A DNA stretch of 23,905 nucleotides from a virus: positions 1-23,905 of the IMG/VR virus record IMGVR_UViG_3300043037_000020. The stretch is one strand, 5' to 3'. Shown here in pieces: positions 4,885 through 11,175 of this stretch (within the stretch, counting starts at the first letter, position 1; the number at the start of each line of letters is the position of its first letter). The notes beneath the pieces are model-generated. The model had not been told where the DNA came from, made no database searches, and saw only the letters and a program-made list of their open reading frames with translations. Position numbers and translations under genes: made by a program.

Positions 4885-6765
4885 ATGGCAAAGAAAGCTG
4901 CATCACCGATATTGCCGCGCAACATCGAAGATCCTACGGGAGTCGATAAGTTAGAGCGTGGTGCCATTAACCAGTTTGAAAAAAGACTGAAAAACATTGG
5001 CAGGCGATATGCGGATCTTGTTGAGCGAATTCCTAGCCAGCCAGTCGTTAATAAGAAATACCTGTACGAACTGGATAGTTTAATCCTTCGCATCATCTTG
5101 GATGAAGGTGACGCTCTGATTGACGATGAGTTGATTGGTCGTGCAGAGAACGGATGGTTCTTTGAAACTTACGTATCGACGGCCTATCAACGTGGAACTG
5201 GTCAGGAATTCTCTAATCTCTCTGCTCAATCTAAAACGTATCGGTCAGAAAACGAATCGCTAACGCAGGTCATTAGACGTGAGCCTTATCGACGTCGAGT
5301 CGCAATGCTTCAGGCTCGTGTCTTTGAAGAGATGAAAAGCCTTACCGCAAAAGTAAAAGCGGATATGGCAAGGGTTCTGACTGATGGCATTGCCAGAGGA
5401 CTCAATCCTCGTGATGTTGCTAGATCGTTAGTCACTCAAGCCAAGTTAGAGCAAGGTCGTGCTAACCGAATAGCAAGAACTGAGATACCAACTGCGTTAC
5501 GTCGCGCTCGATGGGATGAAACCGAAGATGCAGAGGCGCGATACGGTTTCAAAACCATGCAGATGCACATGTCTGCGCTATCTCCAACAACGAGAACGTG
5601 GCACGCAAAAAGGCATGCGAAGTTATTCACGTTGGAGCAGGTCAGAGAGTGGTTTGCTACTGGAGCCAACTCAATTAACTGTTATCTGCCAGGAACGAGA
5701 GTCCAAGGCAGATTTTTGGCTGGTTCAAAAGCTGAGTACAGGGGGCCGGTCATCAAGATAGTGACTGCTAGTGGAAGGAATCTTACCGTCACCCCTAATC
5801 ACCCCATAATGACAAGTAGGGGTTTGGTTTCGGCGGCAGAAATCAACAAAGGCGATTACGCGATCTCTCACGGCGTTGATGTTGAAGATTCTGTTGGGAT
5901 AACTGACCTGTATTATCAAGATGTTGAATCCAGAATCGAGGATGTATTTACTTCTCTCTCTGAGATCGGTCATTCTTTCTTTGCTAGGGTGAGCGCTATA
6001 GACTTCCACGGCGATGCTGAATTCATGGATAAAGATATCGCAGTTGTAATGTCCGATAGGGCGCTGACCTTCACAAGAGATTCCAGAACGCTCAAGAGCT
6101 TGGATTATGTCAGCCTCAAACATACCAACTCTGCAGTTTCTCATGGCTTTGGATCTTCTGACTTTAACTTCATCACTGTCAGCGCTTCCTCGCCTTGCAA
6201 TTTGAGCGTCTTTTGCCCGGTTTTTCCTAAAATTGGCTCCGAGCTTTTGGTTGCTGAGAGTTGCTGCTTCGGACATTGTTCGGCATTTAAAACCGTTGGA
6301 TTTCAAAAACCTGTTTATTGTGATTCTGGAAAACCCAATATCCATGCTGATTTGTTGGATGGTTTCTCCACTCATATGTCTAAGGTAGATGTCTTCTGCG
6401 GTGAAAAAGTCAGATATGAGCCTCATGCTCCTTATTCCATGCTTTCTTGCGTAGTTCATGACTGTAATTCTGGCAATCCCGAGTTTTTTAGCAATATCGC
6501 TAGGGTCGGTTCCGGACTTCAATTCCATGACGAGATTATCGACATCGTTGTTTTTGAGTATTTTGGTCAAGTTTACGATCTCCAAGAGGTTTCAGGTTTA
6601 ATGGTTGCAAATGGAATAATAGCAAGTAATTGCAAATGTTCAAATGTAACAGTCCTAGTTGATAAAGATGGGAATCCGCTCAACGAAACGATCATTGAAC
6701 GAGCCGAGAAAATGTTCAAGAAGTCGAAGTTCGCAACTAATCAAAAATGTTCATGCTGCCACTGA
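4885..6765 (+). CDS. Mu F-like head morphogenesis protein interrupted by an intein
   Basis: A minor head protein of the Mu gpF/SPP1 gp7 family, thought to act at the portal vertex or in DNA ejection. The 626-residue precursor consists of an N-extein (1-265), an intein (266-582) and a C-extein (583-626). The N-extein carries the family core: a helical region, the RIARTEIPTALRRARW segment near 195-210, and RTWHAKRH near 237-244. The family's conserved NCxC motif is split exactly: SIN ends the N-extein, and CKCSNVTVLVDKDGNPL begins after the intein. Splicing would give 309 residues, a normal family length. Without splicing the protein would probably be non-functional, because the domain core is disrupted. 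The start is 3 nt after the portal stop with only a weak ribosome binding site, so coupling is likely. Confidence 0.92.
   Translation: MAKKAASPILPRNIEDPTGVDKLERGAINQFEKRLKNIGRRYADLVERIPSQPVVNKKYLYELDSLILRIILDEGDALIDDELIGRAENGWFFETYVSTAYQRGTGQEFSNLSAQSKTYRSENESLTQVIRREPYRRRVAMLQARVFEEMKSLTAKVKADMARVLTDGIARGLNPRDVARSLVTQAKLEQGRANRIARTEIPTALRRARWDETEDAEARYGFKTMQMHMSALSPTTRTWHAKRHAKLFTLEQVREWFATGANSINCYLPGTRVQGRFLAGSKAEYRGPVIKIVTASGRNLTVTPNHPIMTSRGLVSAAEINKGDYAISHGVDVEDSVGITDLYYQDVESRIEDVFTSLSEIGHSFFARVSAIDFHGDAEFMDKDIAVVMSDRALTFTRDSRTLKSLDYVSLKHTNSAVSHGFGSSDFNFITVSASSPCNLSVFCPVFPKIGSELLVAESCCFGHCSAFKTVGFQKPVYCDSGKPNIHADLLDGFSTHMSKVDVFCGEKVRYEPHAPYSMLSCVVHDCNSGNPEFFSNIARVGSGLQFHDEIIDIVVFEYFGQVYDLQEVSGLMVANGIIASNCKCSNVTVLVDKDGNPLNETIIERAEKMFKKSKFATNQKCSCCH
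5680..6630 (+). mobile_element. Intein in the head morphogenesis gene (317 aa)
   Basis: A protein-splicing element inserted in frame. Block A starts with Cys (C266, CYLPGTRV). Block B is LTVTPNHPIMT with the T303-x-x-H306 motif. Block F is FGQVYDLQEVSG near 560-571. Block G is VANGIIASN ending at N582, followed by Cys+1 (C583). These are the residues needed for the N-S shift, transesterification and Asn cyclisation. The usual penultimate His is Ser here (ASN instead of xHN), a variation known from some active inteins. No LAGLIDADG or HNH motif is present on this strand. The roughly 210 residues between blocks B and F have an odd Ser/Cys/His/Phe-rich composition, because the opposite strand encodes a nuclease there. 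It is inserted at the NCxC motif, a conserved site typical of intein targets. Confidence 0.93.
5725..6570 (-). CDS. Antisense homing endonuclease (2 HTH + Vsr-like EDxHD) inside the intein
   Basis: A long reading frame on the opposite strand of the intein. Numbering from TTG 6585, residues 24-50 and 71-98 are two similar helix-turn-helix units (SGTDPSDIAKKLGIARITV and SGETIQQISMDIGFSRITI). Residues 144-250 resemble the Vsr mismatch endonuclease fold: RSKAMRN (cf. RSKNMRAI in Vsr), then E157, D183 in YNCDIFI, E194, H199 in SAHP, D207, and a GFNILIIQV strand near 219-227. E157/D183/H199/D207 fit the EDxHD homing-endonuclease motif. I favour TTG 6570, preceded by GGAG at 6583-6580; TTG 6585 and ATG 6528 are alternatives. 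The nuclease and HTH parts lie between splicing blocks B and F, where inteins normally carry their endonuclease, but inverted. Activity is inferred, not shown. Confidence 0.85.
   Translation of the reverse strand: MTKILKNNDVDNLVMELKSGTDPSDIAKKLGIARITVMNYARKHGIRSMRLISDFFTAEDIYLRHMSGETIQQISMDIGFSRITINRFLKSNGFKCRTMSEAATLSNQKLGANFRKNRAKDAQIARRGSADSDEVKVRRSKAMRNCRVGMFEADIIQALERSGISCEGQRPIGHYNCDIFIHEFSIAVEVYSAHPSKERMTDLRERSKYILDSGFNILIIQVSYPNRIFNINAVRDRVIAFVDFCRRNQTPTCHYGVIRGDGKIPSTSSHYLDDRPPVLSF
6616..6643 (-). promoter_or_regulatory. Candidate antisense promoter for the nested nuclease
   Basis: On the minus strand, TTGAAC (6643-6638) is followed after 16 nt by TATTAT (6621-6616), preceded by TGC (6624-6622). 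This gives an extended -10 (TGnTATTAT, five of six in the hexamer). Transcription would start near 6609, about 40 nt before TTG 6570. The -35 lies in the C-extein codons just beyond the splice junction and the -10 in intein block G codons. Such matches also occur by chance in A+T-rich DNA; its position just upstream of the antisense gene is what makes it notable. Confidence 0.45.
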
Positions 6766-6782
6766 TGCAGTTAGGGGATGAA

Positions 6783-8114
6783 ATGAAAAAATCAAAAGTT
6801 TCACTTGTCGTTAACTCATCACTCGCGGTGAATCGTGAGTCTTGCATCCAAGTGAACGTTACTACTCGCGTTAACAATCAATCGATTCGACGCGAAACAT
6901 ACAACGGCCGTGAGCATTGGGTATTGCCTAGTTACACGCTACCAGCAAACGTGATTATGAACGGTGGTTTGTACACCGCTGAGCAGATAGATAAGCACTA
7001 TGAAGGTCTGGAAGGTACTTTAGCTCCGCTAGGCCATCCTACTTTGAACGGTGCATTTATCTCTGCGTTTAGTGCTGAAGGTATTAACCAAGGCCACGTT
7101 GGGGCATGGAACCGCAACGTTAAGAAATCTGGTAACCGTGTCTATGTGGAAAAATGGGTAGATATCGAGAAAGCCAAAGAGTCACCAAAAGGCAATGAGC
7201 TCATTGAGCGTGTCGAAGCTATCGAACGTGGTGACGATGTTCCTCCTATTCATACAAGTATCGCGGTTTTTCTTGAAGAGCTAGAGCCAACCGAAGAACA
7301 GCGAAACATGGGCGCGAATTGGGTGGCTGACATCAAAGCCGTTGACCATGATGCCATTCTGCTAAATGAAGTTGGCGCAGCTACACCGGAACAAGGCGTT
7401 GGTTTGATGGTTAACGCTGACCTAGCAAAGCCTATGCAGATGCTAAAAGTTAACTCTGGCGTTCTTGTGGGCGAAAGCTTCCGCGAGTTAGAACGCCGAT
7501 TAGAGAAAGCCGCCAAAGATAAGTTTGCACCGGGTAACGATGAATATGCGTGGGTGGCAGACTTTACCAGTTCTCAGGCGATCGTCATTACCAACGGCGG
7601 TAAGGCAAAAGTATACGGATACAAATCTGAAAGCGGAAAAATTGTATTTGACGATGATGGTACTGATGTCCAGAGAACTGAGTCATGGACAGCGATTATC
7701 GCAAACAAAGCAAAGAATTTATTCAACCTGCAGAAACAACCTGCAGCAAACAAACAGGAGGGCGACATGCCTTTAACACCAGAAGAGAAAAAAGAACTCG
7801 TAGGCGAGGTTAGTCAGGCTGTCGCTGCCAATATGCAAGAAGCCTTAAAACCGATTACTGAACAGTTCACTACTTTCCAAGCAAACACAGAAGAGCAGTT
7901 CAAAAAGCTTACTGCTAACCACGATGCAGATGAAGCGCGCAAGCGTGAAGCTGTTTCAAAACAGTTCGGTGAAATCGTTGCTAACTCACTGCAAGGTGAT
8001 GCTCTTGATGAAATGTTCAAGAAGTGTGGCTCTGCTGCGCCGATTGGTACCAACTCTGCTACTGAGCAGGCTGAAACGGGTGCGCCAAAAGCGGACGAAT
8101 ATTTCCCTCAATAA
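6783..8114 (+). CDS. DUF2213-type prohead protease/scaffold
   Basis: A probable capsid maturation protease with a C-terminal scaffold region. The N-terminal domain (about residues 25-210) matches the DUF2213 pattern: LGHP at 83-86, PPIHTSIAV at 155-162 and the AVDHDAILLNEVG block at 187-199. His and Ser residues in these conserved blocks are candidate catalytic residues. After about residue 325 the chain becomes charged and helical (EEKKELVGEV onward), as expected for scaffold. I chose ATG 6783 because AGGGG at 6773-6777 lies 5 nt upstream; the frame extends back to ATG 6747, which lacks this. A strong internal start at 7767 probably yields the scaffold alone. It lies just before decoration and capsid genes, as expected. 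Confidence 0.82.
   Translation: MKKSKVSLVVNSSLAVNRESCIQVNVTTRVNNQSIRRETYNGREHWVLPSYTLPANVIMNGGLYTAEQIDKHYEGLEGTLAPLGHPTLNGAFISAFSAEGINQGHVGAWNRNVKKSGNRVYVEKWVDIEKAKESPKGNELIERVEAIERGDDVPPIHTSIAVFLEELEPTEEQRNMGANWVADIKAVDHDAILLNEVGAATPEQGVGLMVNADLAKPMQMLKVNSGVLVGESFRELERRLEKAAKDKFAPGNDEYAWVADFTSSQAIVITNGGKAKVYGYKSESGKIVFDDDGTDVQRTESWTAIIANKAKNLFNLQKQPAANKQEGDMPLTPEEKKELVGEVSQAVAANMQEALKPITEQFTTFQANTEEQFKKLTANHDADEARKREAVSKQFGEIVANSLQGDALDEMFKKCGSAAPIGTNSATEQAETGAPKADEYFPQ
7767..8114 (+). CDS. Nested in-frame scaffold protein (probable)
   Basis: Within the protease frame, AGGAGGG at 7756-7762 sits 4 nt before ATG 7767 (codon 329). Translation from here gives a 115-residue protein starting MPLTPEEKKELVGEV: helical, charged, and ending in a Gly/Ala/Pro-rich tail. 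This mirrors lambda C/Nu3, where the scaffold is made from an in-frame start inside the protease gene. The ribosome binding site is stronger than most true starts in this window, and the start falls exactly at the change from compact domain to helical region. Expression is inferred. Confidence 0.62.
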   Translation: MPLTPEEKKELVGEVSQAVAANMQEALKPITEQFTTFQANTEEQFKKLTANHDADEARKREAVSKQFGEIVANSLQGDALDEMFKKCGSAAPIGTNSATEQAETGAPKADEYFPQ

Positions 8115-8126
8115 GGATGGTGAACA

Positions 8127-8555
8127 ATGCGCTATCGTCGTATTAACCTAGACGGCAAGTCCGTCACAGAAACCCGCTTGGCTGCTGCTAATACACTGCC
8201 TGGCGTTCTCGTAAACATCGATTCTAGTGAAGAGTTTGCCGTTGTTTCAGCTCTATCTGGACGTATGTACGTAATGCATCCAGCATCACACCAAGGCTTA
8301 GGAATTGCAGAAGCGGTTCCAGCTGGTGATTCTGGTGTTGCTGAATACGTCGAAGAAGGTCGCGAACTCGCGCTTCTTTGTCCTGCTGGTGCATACAAAA
8401 AAGATACACCAATCAAGCTTGGTACCGCTGGCAAAGGTGCAATTGGTGTTGAAGGTACGGACGTTATTATTGGCTATTCTCAGGACGAAGTTACCCTGAC
8501 TGCTAATGATCTCATCCGTGTTCGTTTCCGTAGTGGCGTTGCTGTAACCGCTTAA
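8127..8555 (+). CDS. Head decoration / structural cement-like protein
   Basis: A 142-residue, beta-rich, Gly/Ala/Val-rich protein in the position of lambda D, between the protease/scaffold and major capsid genes. Patterns such as PASHQGLGIAEAVPAGDSG and CPAGAYKKDTPIKLG resemble phage structural cement or capsid-fibre-like proteins that coat the shell, but I see no diagnostic motif. ATG 8127 is preceded by AAGGATGG at 8114-8121. It was probably made at high level together with the capsid protein 13 nt downstream. The decoration role is inferred mostly from gene order. Confidence 0.65.
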   Translation: MRYRRINLDGKSVTETRLAAANTLPGVLVNIDSSEEFAVVSALSGRMYVMHPASHQGLGIAEAVPAGDSGVAEYVEEGRELALLCPAGAYKKDTPIKLGTAGKGAIGVEGTDVIIGYSQDEVTLTANDLIRVRFRSGVAVTA

Positions 8556-8568
8556 CAGGAGAAAGTAG

Positions 8569-9639
8569 ATGTTTTTTACTCGTGAAACACTGGCGGCTAA
8601 CCGCAACGTTCAAGGCCACTGGGAAGATCTTTGGGCTACACGTAACATTGTTAGCGCCAATATGCAGTCAATGATCACTGCAAACCGAGCTCACATGACA
8701 CCGGAAATGATTGCCGCTAACGCTGCAACTGGTTTCGCTCGTGAGTTCTGGCAAGAGGTTGACCGCATGGTTGTTCAATCTCGTGAAGAAACCATTGGTA
8801 TGGAAATGCTGATTGATCTTCTTGCCATCCAAACCACACTACCAATCGGTAAAACTGCCAAACTATACAATATTGTTGGCGACATTGCGGATGATGTTTC
8901 AATCACAATCGATGGTCAGGCTCCATTTAGCTTTGATCACACAGATTATGATTCTGACGGTGACCCGATTCCTGTTTTCCTAGCAGGTTTTGGTGTTAAC
9001 TGGCGTCATGCTGCTGGCCTAAGCTCTGTAGGTCTTGATTTAGTTCTAGACTCTCAAGCTGCGAAGATGAAGATCTACAATGAAAAGCTAGTCAGCTATG
9101 CGCTTGATGGTGCCGCTGGCGTCAGAGTGGATAGCAAAACTGGTCAAGGTGCGCGAAACCACCGAAATACCAAGAAAATCAATCTTGGCGCTTCTGGTTC
9201 GAATATCGACCTCACCAGTGCTACACCTTCTGAGTTGCTAAATTTCTTCACTAAAGGTGCATTCTTCACTAACGCCATCGACAACTATGTAACAGTTTAC
9301 GATGTTGTTTGGGTGTCTCCGCAAATCAAAGCAAACCTTGGCACTGATTACGTGGTTAATGGTGTTGTGAAAGGCACTATCGAGAAAGAGCTGATTGCTC
9401 GCGGTAAGGTTCGTGAGTTCCGAGAAACGTACGCCATGACAGGTAATGAATTCTTGGGTTACGAGCGTAAGCAATCAACGATTACACCTCTTGTCGGTAT
9501 GACAACTGGTATTACCCCGTTACCTCGTCCAATGCCTAACAGCAACTATAACTTCCAGATCATGGGTGCTATGGGTATGCAGGTTAAGAAGGACAAGGAC
9601 GGTCGTTCTGGTGTCGTTTACGGCGCGAACATGGGCTAA
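8569..9639 (+). CDS. Major capsid protein
   Basis: The shell subunit, 356 residues. It resembles a group of siphovirus capsid proteins often labelled DUF6260: an N-terminal helical part (QSMITANRAHMTPEMIAANA), then FWQEVDRMVVQSREETIGMEML, and a central beta-rich region with FLAGFGVNWRH. I recognise the family from this pattern and from its place after protease and decoration genes; the HK97 fold is presumed. AGGAG at 8557-8561 gives a good ribosome binding site. The end is followed by a strong AAGGAG for the next gene. Confidence 0.83.
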   Translation: MFFTRETLAANRNVQGHWEDLWATRNIVSANMQSMITANRAHMTPEMIAANAATGFAREFWQEVDRMVVQSREETIGMEMLIDLLAIQTTLPIGKTAKLYNIVGDIADDVSITIDGQAPFSFDHTDYDSDGDPIPVFLAGFGVNWRHAAGLSSVGLDLVLDSQAAKMKIYNEKLVSYALDGAAGVRVDSKTGQGARNHRNTKKINLGASGSNIDLTSATPSELLNFFTKGAFFTNAIDNYVTVYDVVWVSPQIKANLGTDYVVNGVVKGTIEKELIARGKVREFRETYAMTGNEFLGYERKQSTITPLVGMTTGITPLPRPMPNSNYNFQIMGAMGMQVKKDKDGRSGVVYGANMG

Positions 9640-9649
9640 GGAGTAACAC

Positions 9650-10054
9650 ATGAAATATATCGTTGAAATCCCTTGGCATGGCGTAAAAAAAGGCGCAATC
9701 GTTGAGCTTAAAGAGCTTCACCCTTCACTAAAGGCAAATGTTAGACCATACATTGAAGTTGAAAGTGATGGTGATGAAAACGAGCTGAAATTGCAAGTTG
9801 GTGCAATTCTGCAAGAAGCTCGAGATGGTGCAGCGCTGATTATTAGTGATGCTGAAAGCAAAGCTAGAGAAATCATCGCAGATGCTGAGGCAAAAGCCGG
9901 AGCTTTGGTTCCTGCCACACCAGAAGCAACGTCTGTAAAGACAACTATCAATCTGGAAGACAAAGACCAAGTTAAAGCAAAACTCAAAGAACTGAATATT
10001 GAGTTTGACGGTCGCTCTAGTCTTGAAGATCTAGTTGCGTTACTTCCTGCTTAA
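9650..10054 (+). CDS. Coiled-coil protein with C-terminal HeH/LEM-like domain
   Basis: A 134-residue protein directly after the capsid gene. Residues 1-40 look compact. A long alanine/glutamate-rich helix follows (about 50-85; ILQEARDGAALIISDAESKA continuing with heptad-like AREIIADAEAKAGA). The last 33 residues (LEDKDQVKAKLKELNIEFDG then SSLEDLVALL) match the HeH/LEM pattern common in phage head-completion and related proteins. AAGGAG sits at 9638-9643. The position suggests a head accessory or head-tail joining protein, but the exact role is unknown. It is followed by a strong terminator, so it closes the capsid part of the operon. Confidence 0.7.
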   Translation: MKYIVEIPWHGVKKGAIVELKELHPSLKANVRPYIEVESDGDENELKLQVGAILQEARDGAALIISDAESKAREIIADAEAKAGALVPATPEATSVKTTINLEDKDQVKAKLKELNIEFDGRSSLEDLVALLPA

Positions 10055-10075
10055 TCAGACATTAAGTAAAACAAT

Positions 10076-10105
10076 AAAGCCTCACTTCGGTGGGGCTTTT
10101 TCTTT
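10076..10105 (+). terminator. Rho-independent terminator after capsid genes
   Basis: A ten-pair stem (10076-10085 with 10090-10099, one T-G wobble) closed by a TTCG tetraloop and followed by a T-rich run to 10105. This is a textbook intrinsic terminator in the 60 nt between the HeH protein and the connector gene. All genes on both sides are on the + strand, so it must be read through for tail genes to be expressed from the same transcript. Confidence 0.88.
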
Positions 10106-10114
10106 GAGGTCATC

Positions 10115-10510
10115 ATGATCACATCAGAACAAGCAAAGCAATATTTACAGTCACAGGGAATTGATGCCGGTACCACACCAGATTTCATTGTCATTGGTTG
10201 GGTAGAGTTGGCTAACTCAGTGAATGATTGTCTAGATGCAAATTATTCTGCAAATACCGCTTTGCTTATTCAGTGTTATTTAATCTCGCTAATGGCTTAC
10301 GCCCAATCGGACAAGATGTTATCAAGTCAAACGGCTCCGTCCGGTGCGGCTCGCTCATTCAAATACAAAAACTTTGCCGATCGATGGAAAGCGCAGTTGA
10401 ACCTATTGCGTGGACTAGACAAAAGTGGATGCACTACTGATTTGATACCACCAGACCCAACGCAAAATTCATTTGCAGGGATATGGCTAGGTAAGGGTGG
10501 GTGCTTATGA
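10115..10510 (+). CDS. Head-tail connector/adaptor-like protein
   Basis: A 131-residue, mostly helical protein at the position of the adaptor that docks on the portal (HK97 gp6, SPP1 gp15). It contains a helix with Asp/Ala/Leu (VELANSVNDCLDANYSANTA) and a hydrophobic helix LLIQCYLISLMAYAQ, then SGAARSFKYKNFADRWKAQL. The C-terminal tail is Gly-rich. GAGGT at 10105-10109 precedes ATG 10115, so the ribosome binding site partly overlaps the end of the terminator. The adaptor role is inferred from gene order and helical content; I recognise no specific motif. Confidence 0.65.
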   Translation: MITSEQAKQYLQSQGIDAGTTPDFIVIGWVELANSVNDCLDANYSANTALLIQCYLISLMAYAQSDKMLSSQTAPSGAARSFKYKNFADRWKAQLNLLRGLDKSGCTTDLIPPDPTQNSFAGIWLGKGGCL

Positions 10511-10827
10511 GTGCTACTGCTAACTGGTCATACACCAACACAGCAACAGTAAAACCATTTATCGGTATTGACCAATGGTCAGGTGAAACGACCTATGGTG
10601 AAGAGTTTGAGATTGCTTGCACATGGACTGCTAAGTCTGAACAGATGCGAGACGATAAAGGGAAAGAATTCATATCAAACTATGAAATCTTCACCGAAAA
10701 CGCTGCGCCTAAATATCTCGATCTCATCCAGTTAAATGGTCATTCCGAATGGCAAGAAATACGGTCCCGTACTGAATGGGATATGAGTTTTTTCTCAGAA
10801 GAACCTGATTACAAATTGGTGACATGA
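10507..10827 (+). CDS. Head closure/stopper-like protein
   Basis: A 106-residue, beta-rich protein following the adaptor, the usual position of the head-closure protein (lambda FII-type role). Many Trp, Tyr and Thr residues alternate as expected for a small beta barrel (ANWSYTNTATVKPF, ACTWTAKSEQ, SRTEWDMSFF). ATG 10507 overlaps the previous stop (ATGA) and has GGGTGGG just upstream; GTG 10501 is an alternative start. Its own stop overlaps the next ATG. The function is inferred from order and length. Confidence 0.6.
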   Translation: MSATANWSYTNTATVKPFIGIDQWSGETTYGEEFEIACTWTAKSEQMRDDKGKEFISNYEIFTENAAPKYLDLIQLNGHSEWQEIRSRTEWDMSFFSEEPDYKLVT

Positions 10828-11156
10828 TGCATAACCCAAAGCCAGAAAACGCAATAAAACCGAAACCACCCGGAGCTGAATATCCAAGCAAGGCTAAGCA
10901 AGCTCTGATTAAAGCGCTTGATTTGCTTCTCGATGAATATGATGAAGATCCGCGCAATCCAGTGATTAAAGAACTGCAACAGCTTGTCAATGCACAAGAT
11001 GATATCCCTTCTGGAGAGGTTGAACTCACTGCCGTTCTTTCTCCGGGTGGAGCATACAAAGTTCACGATCAGCATGGACGCCCAGTAAAAGGGGTTAAAT
11101 CTGTCGCAGTATTTCCAGATCAAAGCGGGCAATCGGTGTTTCAAATTAATTTGTAG
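10824..11156 (+). CDS. Hypothetical head-tail region protein
   Basis: A 110-residue protein of unknown role. The N-terminus is proline-rich and basic (KPENAIKPKPPGAEYPSK), followed by a helical acidic stretch (KALDLLLDEYDEDPRNPVIK) and a C-terminal segment with beta character (VELTAVLSPGGAYKVHDQHG). It starts in a 4-nt ATGA overlap and sits among connector and tail-completion genes, so a role in joining or tail assembly is possible. I recognise no family. The coding call rests on the overlap, length and normal composition. Confidence 0.6.
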   Translation: MMHNPKPENAIKPKPPGAEYPSKAKQALIKALDLLLDEYDEDPRNPVIKELQQLVNAQDDIPSGEVELTAVLSPGGAYKVHDQHGRPVKGVKSVAVFPDQSGQSVFQINL

Positions 11157-11175
11157 CGTACAGCGGTCGTAGATT

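Noticed and set aside
5680-6630. Group I or II intron instead of an intein
   Set aside because: The head gene frame runs through without stops, the ends have intein splice residues (Cys1, Asn-Cys) and blocks A, B, F and G. No RNA-intron interpretation is needed.
5680-6630. Fractured gene with a split intein
   Set aside because: EDxHD nucleases are known between split intein halves, but here the sense reading frame is continuous, with no stop and restart between intein halves.
7250-7516. Antisense reading frame in the protease gene
   Set aside because: Arg/Ser/Pro-rich shadow without domains or a start signal.
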